Shown piece after piece: positions 9,367 through 18,582 of a stretch of DNA of 64,000 bases. Each line of letters starts with the position of its first letter. Position 1 is the first letter of the stretch. The stretch is from Bacteriovoracaceae bacterium (GTDB taxonomy: Bacteria; Bdellovibrionota; Bacteriovoracia; Bacteriovoracales; Bacteriovoracaceae). A program made the position numbers and the translations under genes. The DNA lies in assembly GCA_019752535.1 (NCBI GenBank), contig JAIEMA010000009.1:62001-126000 (forward strand), given 5' to 3'. A model generated the notes under the pieces. That model did no database searches. It had not been told where the DNA came from and saw only the letters and a list, made by a program, of their open reading frames with translations.

Positions 9367-10143
9367 TTAGAAAATATCTGATAACAGAGCGGCCAATCTT
9401 TTTCCACCATTGAGCAGTCTGGCATTCACTGTCGAAAGATTGCGATTAAGGTAAGCTTGGTCAAGCTTGACTGGGTTCGCGGGTGAGCGACCAAAATCAT
9501 AAATATCTTTGCGATAGCCCATGTCTTCTTTGATGATTTTGCTGAACTCTATTTCACTTAAGTCATAGTCAGGGTTGAGGAAGGATTGTGACTCTAAGTA
9601 GTGAGCATAAGCGAGATAATCCATATTTTGAGTCGAGATCATTCCCGAATCCCAAAGAGAGTGAAGGTTCATATTTTTACCATTGAAGACAACTTTAATA
9701 CTGTTGCCACCAACGTCAGAGGGGCGACCCGCATGAAGGGGTTGATGAAGGTCTCCGACAAGATGAATGAGAAATTTTAGTGCTTCTTGTTTTTCAGCTC
9801 TAGTAGCTGTTTTTGATTTGATCGTTGCAGTCATCGCCGTAATCGCTGTCACGGCATCACCTTCTGGCTTCGCTTCTACAGATCCATAATCTTCGCCATC
9901 TGGAATATCGACGAAATGCCACGGTTTACTTTTAGCCCAAGCAGGATCGCTTTTAATTTTATCGGCCCAGTTACTGACTCCGGCCATGGTTTCACCATCA
10001 AGCAATTGGAGAACGAGATTTCTTGTTTTAGGCGAGAGTTCATCTTCAGCGATTTGAGCCACGATTTGATGCCCCACTGGTCCCCAGGCAAAGAGAGTAG
10101 GTGACCAAAGTGTCAGGAGAACTAATGGCAAGAATCGTTTCAT
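9367..10143 (-). CDS. S1/P1-family nuclease, exported
   Basis: Signal peptide ending FAWGPVGHQIVAQIAEDEL (mature N-terminal Trp); FLIHLVGDLHQPLHAG; S1/P1 zinc-ligand motifs. Confidence 0.95.
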   Translation of the reverse strand: MKRFLPLVLLTLWSPTLFAWGPVGHQIVAQIAEDELSPKTRNLVLQLLDGETMAGVSNWADKIKSDPAWAKSKPWHFVDIPDGEDYGSVEAKPEGDAVTAITAMTATIKSKTATRAEKQEALKFLIHLVGDLHQPLHAGRPSDVGGNSIKVVFNGKNMNLHSLWDSGMISTQNMDYLAYAHYLESQSFLNPDYDLSEIEFSKIIKEDMGYRKDIYDFGRSPANPVKLDQAYLNRNLSTVNARLLNGGKRLAALLSDIF

Positions 10144-10293
10144 AAGCATCATCCTTGATAGCTAATTTCGAGATAGGATTATGCTAGAAAGGAGAATGGA
10201 CTAATTCAATTTAAAAAACTTCTCGTAAGAAGATGTCATGAATTCATCTCTGTTAAGATTGTTAAGACGGAGTGAAACGCTTCAGTTCCAAAA

Positions 10294-11055
10294 CTAAGCC
10301 GCTGATTTTCTTTCTTTGTTGGGGATATGGGTCTTTGGTAGGACCACTTCTCCTGGTTTCACTGTGACACCTTCCCCAATAGAAACATCACCGAATAGGC
10401 ACGCGTTAAGACCAATTGTGGCATTATTTTTAATAACAAGCTTATCAATAATTAATATGCCCTTCATCCCATAGTGGGCGACCAGTGTGGCGGAGCCACC
10501 AATCGTGACGTAATCGCCAATTTCAATCAAACACGGATCAGAGATGTTCGATGAATTGATCATTGAGCCCTTCCCAATTTTCATTCCCATCATTTGATAA
10601 AAGAGTTTGTTAAAGGGAGTAGGAGTGATGAAATCTAAAAATGTATAGCGAACTAAGTAAGTGAGAGCGTTGTGATAGTACCAAGGGATAACACTGAGAG
10701 AGAACCATGAGGTCCTTTGTGCTTTAACCTTCAGGGGGAGAAGCTTATTACATAAGGGAACTACAAATATCAGTGTGAGTCCGTACATAAAAAATGCGGC
10801 TGCTCCAGAGAGACCAAGAGCAAGTGCCTTAATAGGTAAGATCGATTGAGCCGTCCATTCGTAACTTGAGTGGACCAACATAATTCCTGGAGTCAGTGAG
10901 ACTCCCATGCAGAGGACATAGAAAAATGCGATCGGAGCCAGCATAGCGAAGAAGGCCAGAGAGCGAAAGGTTCGCAAAAAACTTTCAAGTTTTCCGGCGA
11001 TCCCTGGCAGTTGGGATTTGGTTGAATGCACATCAAAAATTGGTTTGTTTTCCAT
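10294..11055 (-). CDS. Membrane-associated left-handed beta-helix acyltransferase
   Basis: TM segments followed by hexapeptide repeats IGKGSMINSSNISDPCLIEIGDYVTIGGSATLVAHYG. Confidence 0.75.
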   Translation of the reverse strand: MENKPIFDVHSTKSQLPGIAGKLESFLRTFRSLAFFAMLAPIAFFYVLCMGVSLTPGIMLVHSSYEWTAQSILPIKALALGLSGAAAFFMYGLTLIFVVPLCNKLLPLKVKAQRTSWFSLSVIPWYYHNALTYLVRYTFLDFITPTPFNKLFYQMMGMKIGKGSMINSSNISDPCLIEIGDYVTIGGSATLVAHYGMKGILIIDKLVIKNNATIGLNACLFGDVSIGEGVTVKPGEVVLPKTHIPNKERKSAA

Positions 11056-11146
11056 AACTCAAGATTATAGCTGAGAGCGGATAAATGATGGTAAACGGCC
11101 CTCTTGAGAGAGCAGATCAAGGGCTTAGAGTGAGCAAAAGCTCAAT

Positions 11147-11521
11147 TTATGGGCAGTTCTCAACAACCATCTGAGCAGTCGCAGGATTGGTCGCAAGGGG
11201 GACGTTATGCACGTCACAGATACGAAGGAGGGTGTAAATATCGGGTTCATGAGGATGCATGCCCAATGGGTCACGCATGAAGATCACAGCTTGGCATTTT
11301 CCTGTCGCAACCAGTGCAGCGATTTGAGCATCTCCACCTAAGGGGCCTGAGAGGTAGCGCTTCACCTTGAGGCCTGTGAGTTGGACGTGTTTACCAGTCG
11401 TCGATGTGGCGATCAAATTGTAGCGTTGAAAAAAAGATTTATTATCTTTCACGAAAGCGATGAGCTCTGCCTTCTTTCCATCATGTGCAATGAGGGCAAT
11501 AGTTTTTTTTGCTTTTTTCAT
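11147..11521 (-). CDS. mgsA: Methylglyoxal synthase
   Basis: KTIALIAHDGKK...TGLKVKRYLSGPLGGDAQIAALVATGKCQAVIFMRDPLGMHPHEPDIYTLLRICDVHNVPLATNPATA. Confidence 0.97.
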   Translation of the reverse strand: MKKAKKTIALIAHDGKKAELIAFVKDNKSFFQRYNLIATSTTGKHVQLTGLKVKRYLSGPLGGDAQIAALVATGKCQAVIFMRDPLGMHPHEPDIYTLLRICDVHNVPLATNPATAQMVVENCP

Positions 11522-12102
11522 AATGAGGCTTCAACTTCTTTGGCCAGTTTTGGAAGTTGAGTGCTGAATTCTTCAATCGCTTTTTTTGCGGCCATATTTA
11601 AGAAAATTCCACCTGGGGCCAATCCTGGTTTCGCAACTTCTGTGCCATTGATGAGTGTCACAGAGAAGGCATTCTCATTTAAGCGTTTCACTTCAATTGC
11701 TAAATTAAGCACTCGAAGATAGCCGGCAAGTCCTGATAAATTAATTTCGCTAGATTTTGAATCATAAACAAAACGATCACGCTCATCACTGGCCATTTTT
11801 ATTTTACTGCGGATAGATCCGTTAGGATCTTTAGCAGTTATGTCATAAACCACTCCGGGCAAACCTAATGAAAAATCATTCACTGGACCAGAGTGTACTG
11901 TGAGTACTCCGACAGTTGCTTGCTTTTGGAAATGAGTAGAAACAGAGCGAATGCTTCCGCCACTTTTTTTGATTTGGCAGCTCGCCTTAAGGTTGCCGAT
12001 GAATCGTCCATTTTTTAATGCAGCGGGAGTGACCCATTGAGGCTCTGAGCATTCAAAAGCTTGAGCATTAAAAGCCGAAAGGGCGAGCAGTAATATCCAC
12101 AT
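11518..12102 (-). CDS. Exported hypothetical protein
   Basis: MWILLLALSAFNAQAFEC signal peptide; GAGGATTT RBS before ATG at 12102; overlaps mgsA by 4 nt. Confidence 0.7.
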   Translation of the reverse strand: MWILLLALSAFNAQAFECSEPQWVTPAALKNGRFIGNLKASCQIKKSGGSIRSVSTHFQKQATVGVLTVHSGPVNDFSLGLPGVVYDITAKDPNGSIRSKIKMASDERDRFVYDSKSSEINLSGLAGYLRVLNLAIEVKRLNENAFSVTLINGTEVAKPGLAPGGIFLNMAAKKAIEEFSTQLPKLAKEVEASL

Positions 12103-12235
12103 AAATCCTCTTTGGTAGACCTCTTTAATAGCAGATCTCAATCTGTGAGTGAGAGGGAAGAGAAGTTTTTACACATCGAGTAAAGCACTGAAATTACGTC
12201 TTGTTTAAGTCTTAGACTCTCAGTAACGTTTTCTC

Positions 12236-13930
12236 ATGAAATATTTAATGCTGACCCTTATAAGTTTTAGCGTTTGGGCTAAGGCTGACCTCACGACCAT
12301 CGCTGAAAAAAGCCAATGGATGAAAACCGGCCGAGCCGATGAAGTGGAGAGACTCTGTCGCGACTTTGCTTCAACATATCCCGACAAAGTGACATGCAAC
12401 ATCTATGGGGTCACACCCTTGGGCCGCAACATGCATTACTTGGTGGTGGGAGAAAAACTGGGTTCAGCCCCAGTCCTCTGGATTCAAGCAGGCATCCATT
12501 CAGGTGAGATTGATGGAAAGGATGCCACCTTCTGGCTTTTAAGAGAAATTCTTTCAGGCCAAGTGAAATCTAATCCTCTCAAAGGCCTTACGTTAGTTTT
12601 TATTCCGATTGTGAGCCTTGATGCGCATGAGCGTTTTGGAAAATGGAATCGTCCCAATCAAATCGGCCCGGAAGAGATGGGCTGGAGGGTGAATTCTAAA
12701 AACTTAAATCTCAATCGAGATTTTGGAAAGCTTGAAATCTCAGAGCTTCAAGACTTAGTGAAACTCTGGCTCAAAGTAGATCCCATTTTAAGTGCCGACT
12801 TACATGTCACTGATGGTGCAGACTTTCAAGCTGAAGTAGGCCTTGTCACTGCTCCCACCAGTCATTACGGTCAAACGCCATTGCATCTGGCCGGAAGCGT
12901 GCTGGAAAAAGAATTGATCGAAAAATTAAAATCGAAGGGAAGAAAAGCACTAGAGTTTTATCCTGACTTTGAAGATGCGCTCAATCCCAAATCTGGTTTC
13001 GGAAGGTATATTTCTCCCATTCGTTACTCTCACGCTTACTGGAGTGAGCAAGGGCGCTTAGGGTTGTTAGTGGAATCGCATTCTTGGAAAGATTACAAAA
13101 CACGTGTGAGAACTCATCATGACGTCGTCCTCTCACTCATGGAGCTCATGCAAAAGAATGGTCAAGAATGGGAAAAATTAAAAAATCATAAGGAAGATTT
13201 TGTAAACAAAGATGTCATCCTTGAACAGAAACATACGTTGAAATCCCGAGAAATTGAGTTTGAAGGTTATAAATACGAAGTTTACACTTCAAACGTTTCA
13301 GGTGGGAAAGTCATAAAATTTTTTCCTGATCAAAAAGAAACTTGGAAGCTTCCATTTTATGAAACATTTTATCCCACTCTTAAAGTGAAGGCTCCGGCCG
13401 TTGGTTATATCATTCCTCCTGCTGAAGCAGAGTGGTTTAAGAATAAATTGAAGATGCACGGAATAGTTGTTGAGAATTATGAGGGGCAGCCCTTGCAAGA
13501 TGTTTTTGTGTTTAAAGCGTCTGAGAAAACTTTTGCGCCCGCTCCTTATGAAGGATTGCACAATCTAACGGTTAAAGGTGAGTGGAGAAATGCAAAAGAA
13601 GAAATCCCAAAAGGCTCCTTGCTGGTTCCTATCAATCAACCTCGTGCTCGTTTGGTGATGCTACTTCTAGAGCCGATGAGTCGAGATTCATTTTTAAGCT
13701 GGGGATTTCTGAATCGTTATTTTGAACAAAAAGAATACATGGAAAACTATGTGATGGAGTTAGTCGCTTTAGAGATGCTTAAAGATCCAAAAATTAAGGC
13801 AGAGTTTGAACAAAAGTTAAAAAATGATAAGAAATTTGCAGATAGCCCGGAGGAGCGTTGGAGCTTCTTTTATCGCAAGCATCCCTCATGGGACCAAAAA
13901 ATGGATGTTTACCCCATTTATAAGCTCTAA
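12236..13930 (+). CDS. M14-family zinc carboxypeptidase, exported
   Basis: IQAGIHSGEIDGKDATFWLL (HxxE), NLNLNRDF, DLHVTDGAD. Confidence 0.92.
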   Translation: MKYLMLTLISFSVWAKADLTTIAEKSQWMKTGRADEVERLCRDFASTYPDKVTCNIYGVTPLGRNMHYLVVGEKLGSAPVLWIQAGIHSGEIDGKDATFWLLREILSGQVKSNPLKGLTLVFIPIVSLDAHERFGKWNRPNQIGPEEMGWRVNSKNLNLNRDFGKLEISELQDLVKLWLKVDPILSADLHVTDGADFQAEVGLVTAPTSHYGQTPLHLAGSVLEKELIEKLKSKGRKALEFYPDFEDALNPKSGFGRYISPIRYSHAYWSEQGRLGLLVESHSWKDYKTRVRTHHDVVLSLMELMQKNGQEWEKLKNHKEDFVNKDVILEQKHTLKSREIEFEGYKYEVYTSNVSGGKVIKFFPDQKETWKLPFYETFYPTLKVKAPAVGYIIPPAEAEWFKNKLKMHGIVVENYEGQPLQDVFVFKASEKTFAPAPYEGLHNLTVKGEWRNAKEEIPKGSLLVPINQPRARLVMLLLEPMSRDSFLSWGFLNRYFEQKEYMENYVMELVALEMLKDPKIKAEFEQKLKNDKKFADSPEERWSFFYRKHPSWDQKMDVYPIYKL

Positions 13931-14037
13931 AATTTCCGGAGTGATTTACTCTTTTTAATAACCGGCAACCTTCACCTTCTATAGTTTGCTCTCTCAGTCT
14001 TATAAAATTGAGAGGGCAAAAGCTAGAGGAGAAGCCT

Positions 14038-15606
14038 ATTAAATTTCTCATTTCATTTTTAATTATCGCTCTCATGACAGCAGGCTGTAACAGCTCTGGC
14101 GGTGGAGTCAAGACGACTGGAGCTCCCGCTCCTGCCACTCCCTCTTCGCAAACTCCTCCTGTTTTAGCTGACCAGTGGTATTTAATAAACACTGGCCAAT
14201 TGTCTGGAACTTCCGGTGAGGACATAAATGTCGATCCTGTTTGGGCGAGCTTTAAAGGGGATGGAGTCAGAGTCGTTGTTGTTGATGATGGTATGGAAGC
14301 GACTCATGCAAAACTCGCCGCTAATTATACTTCAAGCGGAAGTTGGAATTATGTAACGAATACTAATAATCCTACCAATCCAACTTCAGATACGGATTCA
14401 GGACACGGAACATCTGTAGCCGGAATTATTGCTGCGAGAGATTCGTCTAGTACTGATCTTCGAGGAGTCGCTCCAAGAGTCACGATTGCCGGCTACAATC
14501 TGTTAAACAATTTCACAACTTCCAATGAGGCTTCGGCCATGACTCGAAATGCAGCGAGTGTAGCTGTGAGTAGTAACAGTTGGGGAGCTGTAGATAACAA
14601 GGGAATTCTTCAGCCGGCCAATGCTACTTGGAAGACCGGAATAGAAACAGGTCTAAGCACTGGACGCGGTGGCAAAGGTACAGTTTATGTTTGGGCCGCA
14701 GGTAATGGAGGAGGCGCGAGTGGAAGAGATAACTCAAACTATGATGGGCAGGCGAATTATCACGGAGTCATGGCCGTCGCTGCCGTCACAAATCGTGGAG
14801 TAGCCTCTTCTTATTCAGAGGCCGGTGCTAATGTGTGGATAGCGGCACCGGGCGGAGAGTTTTGCAGCACGCATGCGATAACAACAATTGATCGCACTGG
14901 TAATGTGGGATTTAATGGTTCAAGCTCTGCCGGCTCTACGGATGTTTTAAATCAAGATTATACGAAATGTATGAACGGAACTTCTTCGGCCACTCCCATG
15001 ATCTCAGGTGTCGCTGCCTTAATGATTGAAGCCAATCCATCTCTTGGTTGGAGAGACGTTAAGATGATCCTAGCGCAAACCGCTCGAAAAAATGATCCCA
15101 CTAGCCCAGGATGGTCCAACAATGGCGCCGGATTGCATGTTCATCACTCCTATGGATTTGGAGTCGTCGATGCAAAAGCTGCAGTCGATGCAGCGGTCAT
15201 CTACACTAGTTATCTGGCCCCTCAAATTCAATACTCAACATCACTTTCAAGCCCAGCACTTGCCATACCAGATAATAATGCAACGGGAGTGAGTGATACG
15301 ATTAATGTTTCTGGAAGTGGAATAAATAATATTGAATTTGTTGAAGTGACATTTTCAGCAACTGATCATCCCTATGCTGCAGATTTAAAAATCACGCTTA
15401 CATCACCGGCCGGAACAAGTAGTGTGCTGGCGGTCACTCACTCCTGCTCAAACAATACGTGCGTGGCCTACAATGGTTGGGTCTTTGGTGTGGCAAGACA
15501 CTTAAATGAGCCAGCCGATGGAAACTGGACACTTAGTGTGAAAGATTTGGCCAATACTGACACGGGAACATTTCAATCTTGGAAACTTAATTTCAGAGGC
15601 CACTAA
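14038..15606 (+). CDS. S8 (kexin-like) serine peptidase lipoprotein with P-domain; possible ATT start
   Basis: VVVVDDGMEATH, DSGHGTSVAGIIAA, MNGTSSATPMISGVAALM triad motifs; C-terminal P-domain TLTSPAGTSSVL...NEPADGNWTLSVKD; lipobox LMTAGC. AGAGGAGA RBS precedes ATT at 14038; the track start TTG at 14008 has no RBS. Confidence 0.9.
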   Translation: MKFLISFLIIALMTAGCNSSGGGVKTTGAPAPATPSSQTPPVLADQWYLINTGQLSGTSGEDINVDPVWASFKGDGVRVVVVDDGMEATHAKLAANYTSSGSWNYVTNTNNPTNPTSDTDSGHGTSVAGIIAARDSSSTDLRGVAPRVTIAGYNLLNNFTTSNEASAMTRNAASVAVSSNSWGAVDNKGILQPANATWKTGIETGLSTGRGGKGTVYVWAAGNGGGASGRDNSNYDGQANYHGVMAVAAVTNRGVASSYSEAGANVWIAAPGGEFCSTHAITTIDRTGNVGFNGSSSAGSTDVLNQDYTKCMNGTSSATPMISGVAALMIEANPSLGWRDVKMILAQTARKNDPTSPGWSNNGAGLHVHHSYGFGVVDAKAAVDAAVIYTSYLAPQIQYSTSLSSPALAIPDNNATGVSDTINVSGSGINNIEFVEVTFSATDHPYAADLKITLTSPAGTSSVLAVTHSCSNNTCVAYNGWVFGVARHLNEPADGNWTLSVKDLANTDTGTFQSWKLNFRGH

Positions 15607-16067
15607 TGAAGATTCTCATTTTAATGATTTTGATCTCTTCGGCTTGGGCAGGTCCTGTTCGTCAAAAAAAATTAAATACGAATCTTACTCGTCATTATTG
15701 GTATGACGGCGAAGTGAAGAGAGAGATTTGGCTTCATGCTGATGCTGTATCAAGTCTTAAAGGGGCAGGATTAAAAGAGAAGTCTAACCCCGTCTTTAGA
15801 GATCAAAACGATCCCCAAGCGATGAGTCGCACCCCCACGGGACATATTATAATCACGTTTAAGAAAGAGTGGAGTGAGACAGAAATCGAAGGATGGATTT
15901 TAAACCAAAAGTTTAAACGTAGCCAAAAACTTGATTTTGGAAAAAATGTTTATCTAGTGGAAGTCAATTCAGGTATGGAAGCTCTTGAGAGAGCGAATCT
16001 TATCTATCAATCGGGAGAAGTCTCTTCGGCCTCTCCCGATTGGCGACAAGAAGTTGAGACTAAATAA
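15606..16067 (+). CDS. Exported stand-alone subtilase prodomain-like protein
   Basis: Signal peptide MKILILMILISSAWA; C-terminus FGKNVYLVEVNSGMEALERANLIYQSGEVSSASPDWRQ resembles subtilase N-terminal prodomains (VYLV...AL..AN.LYE.G.VE.A.PN). TAATG overlap with the protease gene. Confidence 0.7.
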   Translation: MKILILMILISSAWAGPVRQKKLNTNLTRHYWYDGEVKREIWLHADAVSSLKGAGLKEKSNPVFRDQNDPQAMSRTPTGHIIITFKKEWSETEIEGWILNQKFKRSQKLDFGKNVYLVEVNSGMEALERANLIYQSGEVSSASPDWRQEVETK

Positions 16068-16947
16068 GTTTTCCAAAAGCCCAAAATCCAATTTGCATAG
16101 TCTCTGGTCTAATATCCGTATCATTTAAAGCTTTGATGAACGGCATGATCGTCAAGCTCGGATTTGGATTGTAGCCCATGCCAAAGGCGATGACGTCCTT
16201 ATCTTTTTTAAAATAGTTCCAGTCTTTTTTATCGCTTCCATTTTTTGAGTTACGATGTTGAACATCAAACTCATTAAAGACTTGAGCTTTCCACTTATCA
16301 TTGAAGATCCAGTTTATGGCCGTCATCTGATTAAGTCTGTAGCGCTCACTGTCCACTTGAGGCTCGTACTTGTAGTAACGAATATTTGATTGGCTCAAAA
16401 TAAATACTTGCGACAGTGGCTTCCAGGTTACGACCTGAAGGAGTTCTATTTGAGAATCAATATTACTTTGTTTTGATTCAGTACTGATAGGCGCTCTGTG
16501 TGAGAGACGAGTATCCCAGCTCACTTCATTTGTTTTAACCCAATTTTGTGAAAAACCAAATTGCCAGTCATCCATCACAACCACATGTTGATCTTGAGTT
16601 TCTTTCAAGTCATTACGATCTCCAAAGACAGTAACAAAGCGAGGACTCATATAAAGAGAAGTGGAGTTAAACATCCGGTACATCATATTAAAGCTGTGCC
16701 ACATGTTAATGGGGTCACGCGATTTAGATCCATCTGGATTAATTTGATTATCGTCCCATTTTTTTGCACTCGGCCCACTCATCTCTCCAAAGTAGCTGAC
16801 CTTTGATCTCTCGAGCATGTGCTGAGAAGCTCTCGAAGTTAGTGAGGTCACTGATTTCCAAGAAGATTTATATTCCAAGGGAGCATTAAACTGCGCTGAT
16901 GCAGAGAATGAGAAAATAAAAATCAGAGAGAAAATTAATAATTTCAT
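16060..16947 (-). CDS. Predicted outer-membrane/exported beta-rich hypothetical protein
   Basis: Signal peptide; alternating aromatic beta-strand pattern; terminal segment TMQIGFWAFGKLI. Confidence 0.55.
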   Translation of the reverse strand: MKLLIFSLIFIFSFSASAQFNAPLEYKSSWKSVTSLTSRASQHMLERSKVSYFGEMSGPSAKKWDDNQINPDGSKSRDPINMWHSFNMMYRMFNSTSLYMSPRFVTVFGDRNDLKETQDQHVVVMDDWQFGFSQNWVKTNEVSWDTRLSHRAPISTESKQSNIDSQIELLQVVTWKPLSQVFILSQSNIRYYKYEPQVDSERYRLNQMTAINWIFNDKWKAQVFNEFDVQHRNSKNGSDKKDWNYFKKDKDVIAFGMGYNPNPSLTIMPFIKALNDTDIRPETMQIGFWAFGKLI

Positions 16948-17151
16948 TTTTTATCCTTGGTTAGATGTTATGTGTATAGATCGAACAAATTCGAAGTGAA
17001 AATAGGTTTACGCAACCCTAACCATTCCTGACTAAATCCTCACAAAAATGGTGTCGCTCTGACACTGTAGGGCTAAAGTTCTTAAACACGGGACGTCATA
17101 ATGTAAGAAAACCTTCCATTCTCGCTCTTAAATTAGGCATAATTAGACTCT

Positions 17152-18582
17152 ATGAGAAACTCAATTTTGACCTACATCAATGGTGAGCGCCATGAGCTTA
17201 AAGACTCTCAAGCGTTCATGACTCTTTCAGATTTTCTTCGCTATCAGCGAGGACTCACTGGCACTAAGGTTGTGTGTGCAGAAGGGGATTGTGGGGCCTG
17301 TACTGTTTTGGTGTCGCGTTTTGAAAAAAAGGGAATGTCATCTTATCAATCAATTAATTCATGCATCGCTTTCATGTGGCAGCTGGATCGCTCGCATGTA
17401 ATCACAGTTGAAGGCTTAAAGCTTGGAGAGAAATTTCATCCCGTTCAAGAGATTATGGTGAGCTGTCATGGGGCCCAGTGTGGCTATTGCACCCCTGGGT
17501 TTATCTGTGCCATGGCCGGCATGGCCGATGAAGCCAAAAAAGAAAGCACACCGCTGACGGAAAAAAAAGTTCGCAATGCTCTCACTGGAAACCTCTGCCG
17601 TTGCACTGGCTATCAGTCCATCATTGAAGCGGGAATGAAGACAGACTTAACAAATGTAAAACCTTTAGAGCAATTTTATAATGACTTCGCGATTGCTAAA
17701 GAGTTTGAAAAACTTTCAGGTGTGCATTTAGTTTCTGGTGAGCAAGAGATCTACCTGCCAGTAACAGTTCCTGAAGCCGTAAAAGTTATTCAAGCAGTTC
17801 CGGTGAAACTGGTTTCAGGCGCAACTGATCTTGGAGTCCTCTACAATAAAGGTAAGTGGGCGCCACAGAAGATGTTGTCGCTGATGGCGATCGAAGATTT
17901 AAGAGAGATCAAGGATCTTCCAGATCATGTCGTTGTGGGGGCGAGAGCTTCTCTTCATCAAGTAGAGCATATGGCCGATAAATATTTTCCTGAGTTTGGA
18001 AAAATGCTACATATCTTTGCTTCTCCTCAAATAAAAAATTCAGGCACTCTGATTGGTAACATGATGAATGCCAGCCCCATTGCGGATACTATTCCCTTTT
18101 TAAAAGTTGCAGAAGCTCGAGTGGTGATTGCAGGAGCCCAGGGAGAGAGAAAAATCAATGTGAATGATTTTTTTAAGCCGGGCTATAAGCAGCTTGATAT
18201 TTCATCACAAGAGATTGTGACCCATGTGGAAATTCCTAAAACCAAGAATCAATTTAAGCTTTATAAAACGTCGAAGCGAAAAGATTTAGATATTTCGGCC
18301 GTCACTTGCGCCATTAGTTTTGAATTGGAAGGCAAGACCTTTAAGAAATTCTCTCTCGCCTTTGGTGGTGTGGGGGCATCTGTTTTGCGTTTTCCGAAAA
18401 TTGAAAGCGATGTGATCGGTAAAACTCTCACTCCCAAGCTTATGAGAGAGATCGGAATAGAAGTGAATAAAATCGTCACTCCAGTCAGCGATGTACGCGG
18501 AAGCGAAGCTTACCGCCGTTTATTATGTTCGAATCTACTTATGAAGTTTGGCGATGAGATTTTGGGCGAGGTGAATGTATGA
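17152..18582 (+). CDS. xdhA: Xanthine dehydrogenase small subunit (2Fe-2S + FAD)
   Basis: CAEGDCGACTVLV, CHGAQCGYCTPGFICAM, LTGNLCRCTGYQSI; FAD-domain segment IGNMMNASPIADTIPFL. Confidence 0.95.
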   Translation: MRNSILTYINGERHELKDSQAFMTLSDFLRYQRGLTGTKVVCAEGDCGACTVLVSRFEKKGMSSYQSINSCIAFMWQLDRSHVITVEGLKLGEKFHPVQEIMVSCHGAQCGYCTPGFICAMAGMADEAKKESTPLTEKKVRNALTGNLCRCTGYQSIIEAGMKTDLTNVKPLEQFYNDFAIAKEFEKLSGVHLVSGEQEIYLPVTVPEAVKVIQAVPVKLVSGATDLGVLYNKGKWAPQKMLSLMAIEDLREIKDLPDHVVVGARASLHQVEHMADKYFPEFGKMLHIFASPQIKNSGTLIGNMMNASPIADTIPFLKVAEARVVIAGAQGERKINVNDFFKPGYKQLDISSQEIVTHVEIPKTKNQFKLYKTSKRKDLDISAVTCAISFELEGKTFKKFSLAFGGVGASVLRFPKIESDVIGKTLTPKLMREIGIEVNKIVTPVSDVRGSEAYRRLLCSNLLMKFGDEILGEVNV

